Assembly (NCBI GenBank): GCA_001724425.1
Contig: MEEK01000005.1
Coordinates: forward strand, 1-64,000
Direction: 5' to 3'
Length of the DNA: 64,000 bases
From: Microbacterium sp. SCN 70-27
Lineage (GTDB): Bacteria; Actinomycetota; Actinomycetes; Actinomycetales; Microbacteriaceae
Notes under the pieces: generated by a model
What the model saw: only the letters and a program-made list of their open reading frames with translations
What the model was told of the DNA's origin: nothing
Databases searched by the model: none
Position numbers and translations under genes: made by a program
Shown here: one piece after another, positions 7,940-17,601 of the stretch
Layout: the number at the start of each line of letters is the position of its first letter
Position numbering within the stretch: the first letter of the stretch is position 1

Positions 7940-10900
7940 ATGGATGTGCTCGACCGGTTCGGACCTGCGACGCAGGACTGGTTCCGTGGCGCGTTCGCCC
8001 AGCCGACGACGGCGCAGGCGGGCGCGTGGGAGGCGATCTCGCACGGCAAGCACGCCCTCGTCGTCGCCCCCACCGGGTCGGGCAAGACCCTGTCGGCGTT
8101 CCTGTGGGCGATCGACCGCGTGTTCCGGGAGAAGCCCGTCGCGCCGTCCGCCGAGGACGCCCCCAAGAAGAGACCCAAGAAGGCGGATGCCCCCGCCACC
8201 CGCATCCTGTACGTGTCACCCCTCAAGGCCCTCGGCGTCGACGTCGAGCGGAACCTCCGCTCGCCGCTGGTCGGGATCGGGCAGTCCGCCCGTCGCCTCG
8301 GCATCGTGGTGCCCGACGTGACGGTCGGGGTCCGCTCGGGCGACACGACCTCGGCCGACCGGCGCAAGCTCGTCGCCGACCCGCCCGACATCCTCATCAC
8401 GACCCCCGAGTCGCTGTATCTCATGCTGACGTCGCAGGCGGCCGAGACGCTGCGCGGCGTCCACACGGTCATCGTCGACGAGGTGCACGCGGTCGCTGCG
8501 ACGAAGCGCGGCGCGCACCTCACCGTCAGCCTCGAGCGGCTCGACACCCTGCTCGAGCATCCCGCGCAGCGGATCGGTCTGTCGGCGACCGTCCGTCCGA
8601 TCGACGAAGTGGCGCGCTTCCTCGGCGGGTCCGCGCCCGTAGAGATCGTCGCCCCGCGCGCGACGAAGGCATTCGACCTCCGGGTCGTCGTGCCGATGGA
8701 CGACATGCTGAACCCTCCCCCGCCGCCCGGAGCGGAGACCGAAGACACCGCAGGCGGCGCCGACGCGGATGCCCCCGCCGACGGCGACGGGGATTGGTTC
8801 GCCCCCACGCAGCCGTCGGAAATCACGGGCTCGGTGTGGCCGCACGTCGAGGAGGCGATCGTCGACCGCGTCCTCGCGCACCGCTCGACGATCGTGTTCG
8901 CGAACTCCCGGCGCCTCGCGGAACGGCTCACGGGGCGACTGAACGAGATCTACGAGGAGCGGCTCGGCGGCGGCACCACCGGCGAGACGGCGAAGACCCG
9001 GATGCCGGCGGAGATGATGGCGCAGGCCGGGGTGTCCTCCGGCGCCGACCCCGTGCTCGCGAAGGCGCACCACGGGTCGGTCTCGAAGGAGCAGCGCGCC
9101 CAGGTCGAAGAGGAGCTCAAGAGCGGGGCGCTGCGCTGCGTCGTCGCGACGAGCTCCCTCGAACTCGGCATCGACATGGGCGCCGTCGACCTCGTGATCC
9201 AGGTCGAGGCGCCGCCGTCCGCGGCATCCGGACTGCAGCGCGTCGGTCGCGCCGGCCACCAGGTCGGCGAGATCAGCCGGGCCGCCCTGTTCCCGAAGCA
9301 TCGCGGCGATGTGCTGCACACGGCGGTCGTGACCGAGCGGATGCTGGCGGGCCAGATCGAGGCGATCTCGGTCCCGGCGAACCCGCTCGACATCCTCGCC
9401 CAGCAGACGATCGCCGCCTGCGCGAACGACGCGATCGACGTCGAGACCTGGTTCGAGACGGTTCGCCGGTCGGCGCCCTTCCGCACCCTGCCGCGCTCCG
9501 CGTACGAGGCGACGCTCGACCTCCTCGCCGGGAAGTACCCGTCCGACCAGTTCGCCGAACTCCGCCCCCGCGTCGTCTGGGACCGCGACCACGGCACGCT
9601 GACGGGTCGCCCCGGCGCGCAGCGCGTCGCCGTCACGAGCGGCGGCACGATCCCCGACCGGGGCCTGTTCGGCGTCTTCGTGGCGGGCGAGACGCGGAAC
9701 GCCCGCGTCGGCGAGCTCGACGAGGAGATGGTCTACGAGTCGCGCGTCAACGACGTGTTCACGCTCGGCACGACGAGCTGGCGCATCGTCGAGATCACGC
9801 ACGACCGCGTCAACGTCCTGCCCGCATTCGGCCAGCCCGGGAAGCTCCCGTTCTGGCACGGGGACGGACTCGGGCGCCCCGCTGAACTCGGCGAGGCACT
9901 CGGCAAGTTCTCCCGCGAGGTCGCGGCGGCGACCCCCGAGAAGGCGACCCAGCGCCTGCGCGAATCCGGTCTCGACGACAACGCGATCGGCAACCTCCTC
10001 GCCTACCTGTCGGAGCAGAAGGATGCCACGGGAAGCCTCCCGACCGACAAGACCCTGACCGTCGAACGTTCCCGCGACGAGGTCGGCGACTGGCGGATCA
10101 TCTTGCATTCCCCATACGGCATGCATGTCCATGCCCCGTGGGCGCTGGCGGTGAACGCGCGCATCCGCGAGCGGCTCGGCGTGGAGGGCTCCGCCGTCGC
10201 GAGCGACGACGGGATCATCGTGCGGGTTCCGGATGCCGAGAGCGAACCGCCCGGCGCCGAGCTGTTCGTCTTCGAATCCGATGAGCTGGAACAGATCGTG
10301 ACCGACGAGGTGGGCGGGTCCGCACTGTTCGCGTCGCGGTTCCGCGAGTGCGCCGCGCGCGCCCTCCTGCTGCCGCGCCTGAACCCGGGGCGCCGCTCCC
10401 CGCTGTGGCAGCAGCGTCAGAAGTCGGCTCAGTTGCTCGAGGTCGCGAAGAACCACCCGACGTTCCCGATCATCCTCGAGACGCTCCGCGAAGTGCTCCA
10501 GGACGTCTACGACCTTCCCGCCCTCCTGCGCATCGCGCGGGCGATCGGCGACCGGCGCATCCGCCTGGTCGAGACCACGACGACGCAACCGTCGCCGTTC
10601 GCGCGCGATCTGCTGTTCGGCTACGTCGGCGCATTCATGTACGAGGGCGACTCGCCCCTCGCGGAGCGCCGGGCGGCGGCGCTGTCGGTCGACCCGGCCC
10701 TCCTGTCGGAGCTGCTCGGCAAGGTCGAGATGCGGGAACTGCTCGACCCCGACGTCATCGCACAGTTCGAGGCGGAGGCTCAGCGGCTCGCCCCCGATCG
10801 CCGCGTGCGCGGGGTCGAAGGTGTCGCCGACCTCCTGCGGATCCTCGGCCCGCTGAACGTCGACGAGGTCGCGCTGCGGGTGGAGGGCATGCCCGCCACC

Positions 10901-12652
10901 ATCGAGCCCGCCTCCCCGCCCGAGGCATCCGCCCATGCCGCCGCACTTCTCGACGAGCTCGTCACGGCGCGGCGCGCCATCGTCGTCACGATCGCCGGTG
11001 AGCGTCGCTACGCGCAGATCGAGGATGCCGGGCGCCTGCGCGACGCACTCGGCGTCGCGCTCCCCGTCGGCATCCCCGTCACGTTCCTCGAACCCGTCGC
11101 GGACCCGCTCGCCGACCTCGCGGCGCGCCACGCGCGCACGCACGGACCGTTCCGCACGTCCGATCTCGCCGCACGTCTCGGGATCGGCGCCGCGGTCGCG
11201 CGGCAGACCCTGCAGCGGCTCGAGTCGCAGGGGCGCCTGGCGAGCGGGTTCTTCCTGCCCGCCGACGCGGCGCACATCGACGACCTGGAGTGGTGCGACG
11301 CGGAGGTGCTGCGCCGGCTGCGCCTGCGCTCGTTCGCCGCGATCCGCGGCACGGTCGAGCCCGTTCCCCCCGATGCGTTCGCCCGCTTCCTCCCCGCCTG
11401 GCAGCACATCGGCGCCGCCGCGGGCGGCCGGGCGCTCGAAGGCATCGACGGTGTCCTCGCGGTCATCGAACAGCTCGCAGGCGTGCCCCTGCCGGCGAGT
11501 GCGTGGGAGTCGCTCCTCCTGCCCTCACGGGTGTCCGACTACACCCCTGCGCTCCTCGACGAGCTGACGGCGACGGGCGAAGTCGTCTGGTCGGGCCACG
11601 GCTCACTCCCGGGGCGCGACGGCTGGATCGCGCTCCACCCCGCCGACACCGTGTCGCTCACTCTGACGCTCCCCGACGATCCCGAGCCGCCGAGCGCCCT
11701 CGAAGCGCAGCTGCGGGCGGCGCTCGCGGGCGGCGGCGCCTTCTTCGCCGCGCAGCTGGCCGCCATGACGGGGGCCGAGAGCGAGCAGGCCGTCATCGAG
11801 GCGCTGTGGAACCTCACCTGGACCGGTCAGGCCACGAACGACACGTTCGCGCCCGTCCGCGCCCTCCTCACGGGCGGATCACAGGCCCACCGCACCGCCC
11901 GGCGCACGCCCCGCACGCGCATGTTCCGCGGCACCCCCTTGGCCGCCGCACGCGGACTGGCATCCGCTCCGCCGCAGCGCCCGCCGCTGATCGGCGGCCG
12001 CTGGTCGCTGCTGCCCGAACCGAGCGGCGACGCGTCGCTGCGCGCGACGGCGACGGCCGGGCTCCTCCTCGAACGCTACGGCGTGGTCACGCGCGGGAGC
12101 GTGCAGGCCGAGGGCGTCCCCGGTGGCTTCGCGCAGACGTACCGGATCCTCACGGGGTTCGAGGATGCCGGGCACACCCGCCGCGGCTACTTCATCGAGA
12201 AGCTCGGTGCGGCGCAGTTCGCGGCCTCCGCGACCGTCGACCGCCTGCGGACGTTCGCCGCCGTGGCCGACCCCGCGCCCCTGGACGCCGTGACCCTCGC
12301 GGCGACCGATCCGGCGAATCCCTACGGCGCCGCGCTCCCCTGGCCGGCGCTCGAGGGCGTCGCGCATCGCCCGGGGCGCAAGGCCGGCGGGCTCGTGACC
12401 CTCGTCGACGGCGCGCTCGTGCTGTACCTCGAGCGCGGGGGCCGCTCCGCACTCGCCTTCACCGCCGACGAGGACATCCTCACGGCGGCGGCGCGGAGCC
12501 TCGCCGACACGGCGCGCGCACGGCGCCTCGAAACGCTCACGGTCGAACAGGTCTCGGGCGCGTTCGTCTACGGCACGCCCGCCGGGCGCGCGCTGCTCAC
12601 GGCGGGCTTCGTGGAGTCCAGTCGCGGCCTCACTCTGCGGCGCCAGCGATGA
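7940..12652 (+). CDS. lhr: Lhr-type large ATP-dependent helicase
   Basis: 1570 aa, the length of full-size Lhr. Residues 1-15 (MDVLDRFGPATQDWF) match the usual Lhr N-terminus, so this ATG was preferred over start codons further upstream in the same frame. Walker A is TGSGKT (45-50), motif II is DEVH (180-183), and SATVRP follows. The helicase core spans ~25-480. The long C-terminal region carries the winged-helix, beta-barrel and Lhr-CTD parts of the family. Lhr translocates 3'-5' on single-stranded DNA and unwinds RNA:DNA hybrids. A Nei-type glycosylase follows 47 bp downstream, a neighbourhood also known from Mycobacterium, pointing to DNA repair. Residues ~255-290 are an acidic low-complexity insert. 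Confidence 0.96.
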   Translation: MDVLDRFGPATQDWFRGAFAQPTTAQAGAWEAISHGKHALVVAPTGSGKTLSAFLWAIDRVFREKPVAPSAEDAPKKRPKKADAPATRILYVSPLKALGVDVERNLRSPLVGIGQSARRLGIVVPDVTVGVRSGDTTSADRRKLVADPPDILITTPESLYLMLTSQAAETLRGVHTVIVDEVHAVAATKRGAHLTVSLERLDTLLEHPAQRIGLSATVRPIDEVARFLGGSAPVEIVAPRATKAFDLRVVVPMDDMLNPPPPPGAETEDTAGGADADAPADGDGDWFAPTQPSEITGSVWPHVEEAIVDRVLAHRSTIVFANSRRLAERLTGRLNEIYEERLGGGTTGETAKTRMPAEMMAQAGVSSGADPVLAKAHHGSVSKEQRAQVEEELKSGALRCVVATSSLELGIDMGAVDLVIQVEAPPSAASGLQRVGRAGHQVGEISRAALFPKHRGDVLHTAVVTERMLAGQIEAISVPANPLDILAQQTIAACANDAIDVETWFETVRRSAPFRTLPRSAYEATLDLLAGKYPSDQFAELRPRVVWDRDHGTLTGRPGAQRVAVTSGGTIPDRGLFGVFVAGETRNARVGELDEEMVYESRVNDVFTLGTTSWRIVEITHDRVNVLPAFGQPGKLPFWHGDGLGRPAELGEALGKFSREVAAATPEKATQRLRESGLDDNAIGNLLAYLSEQKDATGSLPTDKTLTVERSRDEVGDWRIILHSPYGMHVHAPWALAVNARIRERLGVEGSAVASDDGIIVRVPDAESEPPGAELFVFESDELEQIVTDEVGGSALFASRFRECAARALLLPRLNPGRRSPLWQQRQKSAQLLEVAKNHPTFPIILETLREVLQDVYDLPALLRIARAIGDRRIRLVETTTTQPSPFARDLLFGYVGAFMYEGDSPLAERRAAALSVDPALLSELLGKVEMRELLDPDVIAQFEAEAQRLAPDRRVRGVEGVADLLRILGPLNVDEVALRVEGMPATIEPASPPEASAHAAALLDELVTARRAIVVTIAGERRYAQIEDAGRLRDALGVALPVGIPVTFLEPVADPLADLAARHARTHGPFRTSDLAARLGIGAAVARQTLQRLESQGRLASGFFLPADAAHIDDLEWCDAEVLRRLRLRSFAAIRGTVEPVPPDAFARFLPAWQHIGAAAGGRALEGIDGVLAVIEQLAGVPLPASAWESLLLPSRVSDYTPALLDELTATGEVVWSGHGSLPGRDGWIALHPADTVSLTLTLPDDPEPPSALEAQLRAALAGGGAFFAAQLAAMTGAESEQAVIEALWNLTWTGQATNDTFAPVRALLTGGSQAHRTARRTPRTRMFRGTPLAAARGLASAPPQRPPLIGGRWSLLPEPSGDASLRATATAGLLLERYGVVTRGSVQAEGVPGGFAQTYRILTGFEDAGHTRRGYFIEKLGAAQFAASATVDRLRTFAAVADPAPLDAVTLAATDPANPYGAALPWPALEGVAHRPGRKAGGLVTLVDGALVLYLERGGRSALAFTADEDILTAAARSLADTARARRLETLTVEQVSGAFVYGTPAGRALLTAGFVESSRGLTLRRQR

Positions 12653-12699
12653 CGCCGTGCCAGGCCGGGCGCCCGGCCACGAGGAGGCGGGGGTGACGG

Positions 12700-13473
12700 A
12701 TGCCCGAAGGTGACTCCGTCTTCCGTGCAGCGCGGCTCCTGAACGACGCCCTCGCGGGCCGCGTCGTGACGCACTTCGACCTCCGCGTGCCGAAGTACGC
12801 GACCGCGGACCTCACGGGGCAGACCGTCCACGAGGTCGTCGCCCGCGGCAAACATCTGCTCATGCGGATCGGCGACCAGACCCTCCACTCGCACCTCAAG
12901 ATGGAGGGCCGGTGGCAGATCTTCCGCCCCGGCGAGCCGTGGCGGTCCCCCGCCTATCAGGCGCGGGCGATCGTCGGGACGGCGGATGCCGTCGCGGTCG
13001 GCTTCGAGATCGCGATGGTCGATCTCGTCCCGACGTCGGAGGAGCACACCCTGGTCGGCCATCTCGGCCCGGACCTCCTCGGACCCGACTGGGACCCCGT
13101 CGAGGCCGCGCGGCGCGTGGCATCCGATGACCGTCCCGTCCACGTCGCGATCCTCGATCAGCGGAACCTCGCGGGCCTCGGCAACGAGTACGCCAACGAG
13201 CTGCTGTTCGTCCGCGGCATCCTGCCCGCGCGCCCAGCGACACAGGTGGATACCACGGCGCTCGTCGACACGGCATCGCGGATGATCCGCGCGAACCGCG
13301 ACCGCGTGTCGCGCACCTTCACAGGCGACACCCGGCCCGGTCGCCAGAACTGGGTCTATCGCCGTGAGGGCAAGCCGTGTCGCCGCTGCGGAACGCTCAT
13401 CCGCCGCACCGACCTCGGGGCGACGGAGACGAGCGAGCGCATCGTGTTCTGGTGCCCGCGCTGCCAGGTCTGA
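12700..13473 (+). CDS. nei: Endonuclease VIII-type DNA glycosylase / AP lyase (Nei2)
   Basis: 257 aa. The N-terminus MPEGD supplies the catalytic Pro2 and Glu3 after removal of Met1, which fixes the start. A helix-two-turn-helix region lies near residues 150-180 (ILDQRNLAGLGNEYANE). The C-terminal zinc finger has C227, C230, C252 and C255. The family excises oxidised pyrimidines and cleaves the abasic site. It lies directly after lhr, as in mycobacteria, and was probably co-transcribed with it. Assignment to Nei rather than Fpg rests on the PEGD N-terminus and the overall resemblance to actinobacterial Nei2. Confidence 0.93.
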   Translation: MPEGDSVFRAARLLNDALAGRVVTHFDLRVPKYATADLTGQTVHEVVARGKHLLMRIGDQTLHSHLKMEGRWQIFRPGEPWRSPAYQARAIVGTADAVAVGFEIAMVDLVPTSEEHTLVGHLGPDLLGPDWDPVEAARRVASDDRPVHVAILDQRNLAGLGNEYANELLFVRGILPARPATQVDTTALVDTASRMIRANRDRVSRTFTGDTRPGRQNWVYRREGKPCRRCGTLIRRTDLGATETSERIVFWCPRCQV

Positions 13474-13569
13474 CGGCAAGCATGGCACCCGATCGAAAGC
13501 ACCGCACTGCCGGGCCGCGGGTGGGAATGAACGCGACTGTCGACGGGTTTACCTCCTCCAGGAGGACAA

Positions 13570-13977
13570 GTGGGCAAGAACTACGTCGACATCGAAGACG
13601 ATCAGGGCCGCACTCTGCGCTACCGCAAGCACGCGAACGGGCGCGGACTCATCGCCAACGGCGCCAAAGTACACGCCAGCGCGCTCGTCGAAGCGGGCGC
13701 GTACGTCGAACCCGGGGTGCAGATCGGGCCGAACGCGCACATCGGGCGCGGCGCCTGGATCGAACCTGATGCCGTGATCGGCCAGGGCGTCGAGATCGCC
13801 CCGCACGCGCACATCGGCACGGGCGCGGCCATCGGCTCGAAAGCCAAGATCGGCGTGCGCACCGTCGTGGGCGCGAACGCCCGCGTCGCCGGCGGTTCGC
13901 TCATCGGCGACGACGAGCAGATCGCCGACGGCGCGCAGATCGCCACCGACCTGCGCGGCCTTCGCCTGGCCGCCTGA
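13570..13977 (+). CDS. Small left-handed beta-helix (hexapeptide repeat) protein
   Basis: 135 aa from a GTG with a strong AGGAGG 4 nt before it. Residues ~28-130 consist of [IVL]-G-x4-type hexapeptides (for example VEPGVQIGPNAHIGRG), the left-handed beta-helix found in acyl/acetyltransferases and gamma carbonic anhydrases. The protein is only ~6-7 coils long and lacks the C-terminal catalytic extension of the acetyltransferases. No His triad typical of gamma carbonic anhydrase is obvious. It may be a scaffold or a minimal acyltransferase subunit; function not assigned. Confidence 0.8.
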   Translation: MGKNYVDIEDDQGRTLRYRKHANGRGLIANGAKVHASALVEAGAYVEPGVQIGPNAHIGRGAWIEPDAVIGQGVEIAPHAHIGTGAAIGSKAKIGVRTVVGANARVAGGSLIGDDEQIADGAQIATDLRGLRLAA

Positions 13978-13999
13978 GCACGCGCACCGCCGACCCCGT

Positions 14000-14005
14000 T
14001 ACGCT
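14000..14005 (+). promoter_or_regulatory. -10 box (TACGCT) of the LysR-effector-domain gene, leaderless arrangement
   Basis: TACGCT is followed by 6 nt and the ATG at 14012. No Shine-Dalgarno sequence is present. Confidence 0.5.
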
Positions 14006-14011
14006 GTCGTC

Positions 14012-14782
14012 ATGGCGGCGTCAGGGGGATCACGCGGCGGCGCACCCCGCCGACCGGCCCGTGTGACGCGTCCGACGAACGGCAAGGCCGGCCGCGGCGG
14101 CGCGCCCCGGAAAGCCACCGCCAAGAAGACCACCCCGTCGCGTGGCGTCACCCCGGGCCCCGCAGGCGCCCCGATGCTGCCGCCCGGACCGTTCCGGCTC
14201 GGCGCTGTCGAGGGCGCCACGCCGGGCAAGTGGATCGACACCTGGAAGGCCCGGCACCCGGGCATCCCGCTCGACCTCATACCTCTCGGTCTCGACGACC
14301 AGCATGAGGCGCTCATGGCCCACGCGGTGGATGCCGCCATCGTGCGCCTGCCGATCGATCGCACCGGCCTCCACGTCATCCCGCTCTACGACGAGGTGCC
14401 GGTCGTCGTCTGCGCGGCCGACTCGCATCTCACCGCCGCCGAAGAGCTCACGCTCGCCGACCTCGCCGACGAGATCGTGATCGTGCCGCGCCAGGCGCCC
14501 CTCCACATCGAGGTGCCGGGCTCCGTGTCTCCGCGGTTCGCTCCGCCGGGATCGGTCGGCGAGGCGATCGCGACGGTCGCCGCGGGCGTCGGTGTCGTGA
14601 TCGTGCCGATGTCGCTCGCCCGCCTCCATCACCGGAAGGATGTCGCACACCGCCCGCTCGTCGACGGCCCCGCCTCCCCCGTGGCGCTCGCCTGGGCGGC
14701 GGGCGCGGACGGCGAGACGCCCACGCTCGTCGACGCCTTCATCGGCATCGTTCGCGGCCGCACGGCCAACTCCTCGCGCTGA
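14012..14782 (+). CDS. LysR-type substrate-binding domain protein without HTH
   Basis: 256 aa. Residues 1-55 are Lys/Arg/Gly/Pro-rich and probably disordered. From ~60 on, the sequence follows the periplasmic-binding-protein-like effector domain of LysR regulators: FRLGAVEGATPGKWIDTWKARHPGIPLDL, DAAIVRLPI, VVVCAADSHL and the AAGVGVVIVPMSLARL segment. The winged-helix DNA-binding domain that normally precedes it is absent, and the basic tail may substitute for it or bind nucleic acid non-specifically. Such stand-alone proteins are widespread in Actinobacteria but uncharacterised as far as I know. Ligand unknown. Confidence 0.82.
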   Translation: MAASGGSRGGAPRRPARVTRPTNGKAGRGGAPRKATAKKTTPSRGVTPGPAGAPMLPPGPFRLGAVEGATPGKWIDTWKARHPGIPLDLIPLGLDDQHEALMAHAVDAAIVRLPIDRTGLHVIPLYDEVPVVVCAADSHLTAAEELTLADLADEIVIVPRQAPLHIEVPGSVSPRFAPPGSVGEAIATVAAGVGVVIVPMSLARLHHRKDVAHRPLVDGPASPVALAWAAGADGETPTLVDAFIGIVRGRTANSSR

Positions 14783-14868
14783 GCCGCGGTCCCGGGCCCA
14801 TGGCGACTCGGAGGGCCACAGCCCGAGCCGCACTCGAGCGAGCGAAACGGTCCCCAGAAATGGCTGAA

Positions 14869-14894
14869 GGGCCGGCGCTCCCCAGCGCCGGCCC
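14869..14894. terminator. Hairpin between convergent genes
   Basis: GGGCCGGCGCT-CCCC-AGCGCCGGCCC is a perfect 11-bp stem with a 4-nt loop, between the LysR-like gene and the CHAT gene that face each other. It could end transcription in both directions. The rest of the 290-bp gap holds a short hairpin GATGAG-CTCATC (15013-15030) and no gene. Confidence 0.65.
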
Positions 14895-15072
14895 CCCGGA
14901 CGGAATCGTTCCCCCCTGTCAGCCGTCCCGGAAGGAACCGACCGGCCGTTCCCCCACAAACGGCATCGCTCCCGTAGTCCCCAGCGGCGATCGTGCGGGT
15001 GGTCCTTCCACAGATGAGGAGCGTCTCATCGCCACCCTGATACACGGCAGGTGGAGTTTTCTCCCGGTTCCC

Positions 15073-17547
15073 TCAGAATCCGCTCCCGTGGCAGAGGAAC
15101 GGGGCGCGGATGCCCGTCTCCTCCGCCGCGCGGGCGAGGGCGATGGCGGGCGGCACGCCCTCGGCGAGACCGGCATGCAGAGCACCGAGCAGTTCGCATG
15201 CGTCCCCGTCGGCGACGACGACGGGCGCGGCGATCACGGTGCGCGCACCCGCGTGGAGCCACGCGCGCGTCATCCCCACCGACTCCTCCCCCCAGCGCAC
15301 GGCCGATCGTCCCGACTCGCAGGCGGAGAGGATGACGGTCGCCGGCACACGCGGCATGCGATCGACGTCGTACCCGAACAGCACGCCGTCCGAGAGCTGC
15401 AGGCCTGCGAACAGCGGGTTGTCGAGGGCGTGGCGGCCGTGCGCGCTGAGGTGCAGCACATCGCTGCGCGCCGCCTCATCGACAACGGCCTCGATCGCCG
15501 CATCCTCATCGAGCAGCACTCGGGCGTCGCGCCACGACGCGGCCGCGGTCTCGACCTCCTCGGCGCCGCGCGCGACGCGCGGACCGACCGCGAACCCCGC
15601 GCGAAGGGGCTCCATCCCGGTCACCACGCCGCGGTCGTGAACCCAGCGGGTCGCCGAGGCGGCGACCGTGACGGCCCGACCCGCGAGCGCGGGAAGCATC
15701 GTCCAGGGCAGCCCGGCGAGCACCCCCGGAGCCGTGATGACGAGACGCCGGGCGTCGATCCCCGACAGTGCGTCGGCGACGAGGGCATCCGACAGCCGCC
15801 CCAGGTGATCGTCGAGCGACCGGCGGATGATCCCCATCATCGGGCCCATGCGCACAGCCGCGGACATGTCGAGGTCGGAGCGCAGCGCCGGGAGGTTCTT
15901 GCGTGCCTCGTTCCAGCCCGGCAGCGGCACGAGGCGCGCGTCCCGCGCGGTCACGACGAGCGCCGACATCCGCTCGCCGCTGAAGACGAAGCAGATCATC
16001 GCCGTGTCGTCGCCGAGAGCGGCACGAGCGGCGGCGAGGTCGACGGGACGCTCGATCTCAGCCGCACCGAAGGTCGTCCACTGCCGGCGACGGAGCCGCT
16101 CGCCGAGCTCCCGTGCGCGGGGCTCGCTCGCCCACTGGTCGCCGGCGTCGGCGCGGAGCATCCGCAGTTCGGCGAGTTCAGCCGCCTGATCGGTGTCGGC
16201 GGGCGGACGCAGCGGCACGACCTGAAGGCTCATATGGCGGGCCCGCTCCGACCAGTCGAACACGACGTCCGGACGCCCGGACCGCACCGCAGCGGCGAGC
16301 CCGCCCAGCATGAGTGCACTGCTGTACATCGTGAGCGACGTCTGCAGGTCGAGGCTTCCGAAGGATGATCGCCAGGCGGACAGCTCGTCGAGACCGGATG
16401 CCGCGTGCCTGCGCGCCTCGGCGTCGTCGCCTCGTCGAGCCGCGCGCTCGGCACGCACCTCGTGGGCGAGGATCCGCACCTCGAGCGGCGCCGTGTCATC
16501 CACCCGGGGCATCCGCCCGGCGCGCGAGGAATGACGGGCGCGCCACAGTTCGAGCGACAACCGCAGCGCCGCGGCATCCGCATGCCACCCGGCGCGTGCG
16601 AGCCGGGCGGCGACGGGTCCGACCTCCGCGATGTCGACGACCGGGTCGGAGACGACGCGACCCGACCGATCGACCGCACCTCCCGACAGCAGCGCGCGAA
16701 GCCGGATGCCGCGGGCGCGGTCCGCCCAGGCATCCGCATCGAGCGACGCGAAGTGGCGCGCGGCGACACCCGCGACCTGCGCGGCCTCGACAGGGTCGTG
16801 GCGCAGCAGCGACCGCGCGAGCTGAAGCTCCGCCTCGGCGCGGGCTTGCGGCATCCCGTTCTCGCGGAAGGCCTGTGCGGCCTGCCGCAAGAGGCGCTCC
16901 GCCTCCGTGACGAGTCCCGCGTCGCGGAGGGCCTCGGCCATGTCGACGTCGCCGATCGCGGCGTTCGCCTCCGATGCCGCGGCGATGACGGGGCGCGCCG
17001 CCCCCATCTCACGCATCGCCCTGACCAGGTCGCCGCCGAGGAGCGCGGTGTAGCCGAGGTTGTGTCGCGCTTCGGCGACATCGACAGGCTCCGCATGCTG
17101 TTCGAACGCGGCGACCGCCTGCTCCAGGTCGTCGATCGCCGCAGGCAGATCGCGCATCTGCATCGCGACGAGGCTGCGGTTCATGCGGAGATTGGCCGCG
17201 GCGAACGGGTCGTCGCCGAGTGCGGAGATCGCTTGCTCGAACCAGTGCATCGCCTCGCCGAGCCGCCCCCGGTTGACGAGCACGGTGGCCAGCTGCCCCT
17301 GCAGCACGCCACGCGTGTGCGGCGTGAGGTCAGTGCGCGCCAGCACCGTCTGGCAGAGGGCGATCGCCTCGTCCGGCCGCCCCAGCCGGTCGAGCACGTA
17401 GGCGTGCGTCCCGGCGATCCGCGCCCGCAGCTCGTCGTCCTCGGCCGCCTCGTCGGCACCGATCAACGCGGCATCCGCCTCGAGGTACTTCCGCGCGTTC
17501 GTGAGCGCCAACGCACGCTCGTACAGGGTCGGCGCGTCGGGTGTCAC
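15073..17547 (-). CDS. TPR-CHAT protease (caspase-like) of the sigma/subtilase operon
   Basis: 824 aa from a GTG; TTG 17583 and GTG 17571 are alternatives in the same frame. Residues ~5-440 are helical TPR-like repeats (ALxxA.....A pattern, for example DEAIALCQTVLARTD). Residues ~540-824 form a CHAT domain, with the catalytic His703 in LSAHGRH and Cys743 in LSACESG, both preserved, and the GV.GM..A.L.AGA..V motif near the end. CHAT proteins are clan CD cysteine proteases related to separase and caspase. It is the last of four co-directional genes (ECF sigma, 159-aa protein, subtilase, this gene; gaps of -17, 50 and 54 nt). This suggests a stress or defence pathway in which proteolysis is linked to sigma-factor activity. 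Confidence 0.9.
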   Translation of the reverse strand: MTPDAPTLYERALALTNARKYLEADAALIGADEAAEDDELRARIAGTHAYVLDRLGRPDEAIALCQTVLARTDLTPHTRGVLQGQLATVLVNRGRLGEAMHWFEQAISALGDDPFAAANLRMNRSLVAMQMRDLPAAIDDLEQAVAAFEQHAEPVDVAEARHNLGYTALLGGDLVRAMREMGAARPVIAAASEANAAIGDVDMAEALRDAGLVTEAERLLRQAAQAFRENGMPQARAEAELQLARSLLRHDPVEAAQVAGVAARHFASLDADAWADRARGIRLRALLSGGAVDRSGRVVSDPVVDIAEVGPVAARLARAGWHADAAALRLSLELWRARHSSRAGRMPRVDDTAPLEVRILAHEVRAERAARRGDDAEARRHAASGLDELSAWRSSFGSLDLQTSLTMYSSALMLGGLAAAVRSGRPDVVFDWSERARHMSLQVVPLRPPADTDQAAELAELRMLRADAGDQWASEPRARELGERLRRRQWTTFGAAEIERPVDLAAARAALGDDTAMICFVFSGERMSALVVTARDARLVPLPGWNEARKNLPALRSDLDMSAAVRMGPMMGIIRRSLDDHLGRLSDALVADALSGIDARRLVITAPGVLAGLPWTMLPALAGRAVTVAASATRWVHDRGVVTGMEPLRAGFAVGPRVARGAEEVETAAASWRDARVLLDEDAAIEAVVDEAARSDVLHLSAHGRHALDNPLFAGLQLSDGVLFGYDVDRMPRVPATVILSACESGRSAVRWGEESVGMTRAWLHAGARTVIAAPVVVADGDACELLGALHAGLAEGVPPAIALARAAEETGIRAPFLCHGSGF

Positions 17548-17601
17548 TGGTCCAGCATGTCCCTCGCGCACCCCGCACGGCAAACAGGCGGATGCCGAAG
17601 C

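Noticed and set aside
8216..11407. 1063-aa minus-strand open frame opposite lhr
   Set aside because: Shadow of the helicase in high-GC DNA; no domain recognised and lhr motifs occupy the other strand.
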